DNA from: Pseudomonas sp. Root562
GTDB lineage: Bacteria > Pseudomonadota > Gammaproteobacteria > Pseudomonadales > Pseudomonadaceae
Direction: 5' to 3'
Assembly: GCF_001427125.1 (NCBI RefSeq)
Contig: NZ_LMGK01000023.1
Span: 124,220-188,219, forward strand
DNA: 64,000 nucleotides
This document shows, piece by piece, positions 61,781 through 64,000 of the stretch; the first letter of the stretch is position 1; each line of letters starts with the position of its first letter. The notes below the pieces were generated by a model. It saw nothing but the letters and a program-made list of their open reading frames with translations, was not told the origin of the DNA and did no database searches. Made by a program: the position numbers and the translations under genes.

Positions 61781-62779
61781 TTAGAGGTTCGGATCCAGCA
61801 CAATGACGCCTTGCACTTCCCTTCGCTCCAATAAGGCGTGCGCCAGCCCCGTTTCGCTCAGGGGTAACGTCGCGCCGATGACTGGTTTGATCACTCCGCC
61901 TGAAACGCCATCAGCGAGGAATTGCAAAGCCTCGCGAATTAACGTTGGGCGCTGGAAGAACGTCGGCAGGTACACGCCGGTCAAGGTTTGCGCTTTGGCC
62001 ATCAACCGACGAGGCGCCAATGCCTCGCCCGGCCCCCTTGTGGAGCCCACCACCACACAACGCCCCAGCATTGCGAGACACTCAAAGTTCTGATCGAACA
62101 CTTCGCCGCCGATGGTTTCGAGAATCACATCAACTCCACGCCCCTCGGTCAGTTCAAGCACCCGCTCCGGCCACTGGGGAGTGTCGTAGCTAATGGCATA
62201 GTCGGCCCCGAGGCTGCGTACAAATGCGCGTCGACTTTCAGTGCTGGCCGTACCGAAAACTGTCTGTGCGCCCATGGCTTTAGCGATCTGCACAGCCAGA
62301 CTGCCAACCCCCCCGGCGGCACCTTGAATCAAAACGCTTTCACCTGACTGTAAATGCGCGCATGTGCGTAGAGCGAGGAACGCAGTCACTCCCTGACAAG
62401 GTAAACCCGCCATGGCGACGTCGTTCGCCGACTCATCCAGCATTACCAGCATGTCAGCACGGGCAATAGCCTGTTGTGCGTATGCGCCTTTAGACATCAA
62501 GGCCATGACCTTGCGCCCGACAACGGCAGGGTCAACGCCCGCCCCTGTTTCCGAAACGCGTCCGACCACCTGAAGTCCGGCTACATGCGGCAGCGTGACA
62601 CCACCAACGCGTGTTTCGGGCCGGTTATACATGCCCAACCGTTCACGAATATCTGGAAAATTCACCCCGATCGCAGAGGTGTCTATCAATACCTCTCCGG
62701 GCCCCGGTATGGGCGTTGGCAAGTCGACGTACTCGAGTACTTCGGGGCCGCCGAAGCTACGGAACTGAATCGCTTTCAT
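61781..62779 (-). CDS. NADPH:quinone oxidoreductase (zinc-free MDR family)
   Basis: A 332-residue protein of the medium-chain dehydrogenase/reductase superfamily, without the structural zinc Cys cluster. The NADPH-binding motif is VLIQGAAGGVGSLAVQIAK (about residues 142-160), and the N-terminus has FRSFGGPEVLEYVDLP. The family reduces quinones or alpha,beta-unsaturated carbonyls. It lies between two exported hydrolases, consistent with reductive detoxification. Confidence 0.88.
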   Translation of the reverse strand: MKAIQFRSFGGPEVLEYVDLPTPIPGPGEVLIDTSAIGVNFPDIRERLGMYNRPETRVGGVTLPHVAGLQVVGRVSETGAGVDPAVVGRKVMALMSKGAYAQQAIARADMLVMLDESANDVAMAGLPCQGVTAFLALRTCAHLQSGESVLIQGAAGGVGSLAVQIAKAMGAQTVFGTASTESRRAFVRSLGADYAISYDTPQWPERVLELTEGRGVDVILETIGGEVFDQNFECLAMLGRCVVVGSTRGPGEALAPRRLMAKAQTLTGVYLPTFFQRPTLIREALQFLADGVSGGVIKPVIGATLPLSETGLAHALLERREVQGVIVLDPNL

Positions 62780-62892
62780 AATCTGAGATCCTGGATTCTT
62801 CGCTCGTCAGATCTGTAGACGCAGGCCTGACTTGGAGCCTAATCGGTGGTGCGGCATGTGCTGTCGAGCAAATCGTCAGTGCATTGTTTCGA

Positions 62893-63864
62893 TTACTTCA
62901 CCCCATTGAGAAACAGCGTGGCGTGTTTCAAAAACAGATCCGGGTATTGATAGATCGCGCCATGGTTTGAATCCGGGTAGATCACCAGCTGGGCGTTGGG
63001 CAAAGTCTGCTGCAGGGTCACGTCATTGGCCGTGTAGAAGACAATGTCCTGGCTGCCGGCGACTACCATCGTCGGTTGCTTGATGCCTTTCAGGTAGTCG
63101 TTGGCGTTGTCGGCCGGCGCTCCCCAGCCAGCGATGGCGGCTGCTTGCGCTGGTGCGGTCTTGCTATCGACGTCGACATCGCGATTGACCTTGCGTGCAC
63201 GCAGACGGGTAAGAAACTCACGTCCGGCGGCCTGGCTTTCTGCGGTTTGGGTGAAAAACACGTCCAACAGCAGCTCATCCGGTATGTCGCGCTTTTTCGC
63301 CAGGTAGCCTTGGAACTCCGGCGTCAGCGAAGCCATGCCTACGCCACCACGAGGTGAGGAGCCGACCAGAATCAGACGACGTACCAGTTCCGGATGATCA
63401 AGCGTCACTTGCTGGGCGATCAGACTACCCATGGAAAAGCCAAGTAAATCAGCCTTGTTTACACCCAGCCGCTGGAGCAGCCCGGTGGCGTATTTGGCCA
63501 TGCCCTGGATATTATTCGGCACTTCACCGCTTGAGCTGGCGACGCCGGCATTGTCGAAAAGTATGACTTCGCGATCACGGGCAAAACCGTCGATGACTTT
63601 CGGGTCCCAACTGTCGAGGTTGCCGACGAAATGCTGGAGAAACACCAGCGGTACGCCACCGGCTTTGCCAAATCGGCGGTAAGCCAGGCGGGCACCATCC
63701 ACTTCGACGAATCGGGTCGGCGCGGTTTGATGGGTGTAGCTGGAAGTCACTTTGGGCTCTGCCGGGGTGGCGCTGGCATGAACCGCCAGTGTCGAGCAGG
63801 TAGTCGCCAGCGCGACGAGGGCGAAGGTACGGCGCAACGCCCACCGGGTGTTGAATACGGTCAT
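62893..63864 (-). CDS. Alpha/beta hydrolase, exported
   Basis: A 323-residue protein with a signal peptide ending at about residue 31 (LATTCSTLAVHASATPAEP region). Motifs are VFLQHFVGNLDSWDPKV, the Ser nucleophile elbow LLGFSMGSLIAQQ and the late PDSNHGAIYQYP with the catalytic His. It is an esterase- or chloroperoxidase-like hydrolase of unknown substrate. ATG at 63864 directly precedes the signal peptide. It is downstream of the glutathione S-transferase gene, on the same strand. Confidence 0.85.
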   Translation of the reverse strand: MTVFNTRWALRRTFALVALATTCSTLAVHASATPAEPKVTSSYTHQTAPTRFVEVDGARLAYRRFGKAGGVPLVFLQHFVGNLDSWDPKVIDGFARDREVILFDNAGVASSSGEVPNNIQGMAKYATGLLQRLGVNKADLLGFSMGSLIAQQVTLDHPELVRRLILVGSSPRGGVGMASLTPEFQGYLAKKRDIPDELLLDVFFTQTAESQAAGREFLTRLRARKVNRDVDVDSKTAPAQAAAIAGWGAPADNANDYLKGIKQPTMVVAGSQDIVFYTANDVTLQQTLPNAQLVIYPDSNHGAIYQYPDLFLKHATLFLNGVK

Positions 63865-63935
63865 AGAGATGTACCTGATAAAGACGGTGGGTGTAAGGTC
63901 CGCCCCGGACGGGTTGGCGACGGGGCGGAGCAGGA

Positions 63936-64000
63936 TCAAGCGGGACTTTTCACGCTCGGGCGTTGCTGCACCTTGGTTTGCCAGGCAAGGAGCGCGGTGC
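63936..64000 (-). CDS. Glutathione S-transferase, C-terminal end (partial)
   Basis: Only the last 20 codons are inside the window. The reading TALLAWQTKVQQRPSVKSPA ends at a TGA. WQxxVxxRPxV is a common C-terminal pattern of bacterial glutathione S-transferases. The gene runs off the right edge. It is the first visible gene of the minus-strand cluster with two hydrolases, a quinone reductase and an exporter, which fits detoxification. Confidence 0.6.
   Translation of the reverse strand, partial: TALLAWQTKVQQRPSVKSPA

Overview
The window is chromosomal DNA of a Pseudomonas of the fluorescens group. This is inferred from the GC-rich coding style, the many Pseudomonas-type intergenic hairpins (GTAGGAGCGAGC, GAGGGAGCTTGCTCCC and GTTCCCACGCTCTGCGTGGGAA families), the fused QuiC 3-dehydroshikimate dehydratase and the overall gene content. 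No rRNA, tRNA or CRISPR array was seen.

Region 1 (1-42 kb) is ordinary core and metabolic DNA. It starts with the end of trmA, a DUF4160/DUF2442 pair, a tautomerase and a LysR regulator. A quinate/shikimate catabolic locus follows: aroQ, a quinate/shikimate dehydrogenase, a TetR regulator, quiC and an MFS transporter. A near-identical operator-like word lies in front of both aroQ and the quiC/MFS divergent promoter. An IclR-centred catabolic locus comes next (EamA exporter, TIM-barrel protein, Gfo/Idh/MocA oxidoreductase, IclR, FAD oxidoreductase, aldo/keto reductase), again with matching palindromes in both divergent promoters. Housekeeping genes follow: metallopeptidase, tesB, histone-deacetylase-like amidohydrolase, an RhlE-type helicase, an Lrp regulator, an exonuclease and others. 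Last is an amine utilisation cluster (RidA, flavin monooxygenase, aminotransferase, APC permease, solute-binding protein, aldehyde dehydrogenase, LysR, ArgE-like deacylase, DUF1028).

Region 2 (42.02-57.7 kb) is a genomic island. hrpB is cut at base 42024. Immediately after the junction lies an AT-rich, tightly coupled cassette of three large tyrosine recombinases and one small coiled-coil protein, resembling a gamma-mobile-trio (GmtZ/GmtX/GmtY) module. The cargo looks like anti-phage defence: (a) a protein joining an N-terminal caspase-type protease to a Ski2-like helicase, beside a frameshifted AbiJ/HEPN-like gene and two tiny upstream ORFs; (b) a DEAH helicase/winged-helix pair, divergent from a restriction-type controller (C) protein with a C-box-like operator over a strong promoter; (c) a Lit-like HExxH protease; (d) a HipB-like regulator without HipA. 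The missing N-terminal half of hrpB is not in the window, so the island probably continues past the right edge or has been rearranged.

Region 3 (57.7-64 kb) has an intact IS1182-family element. It is followed by a minus-strand cluster of an MFS exporter, two secreted alpha/beta hydrolases, a quinone oxidoreductase and the end of a glutathione S-transferase, which suggests detoxification of small organic compounds.
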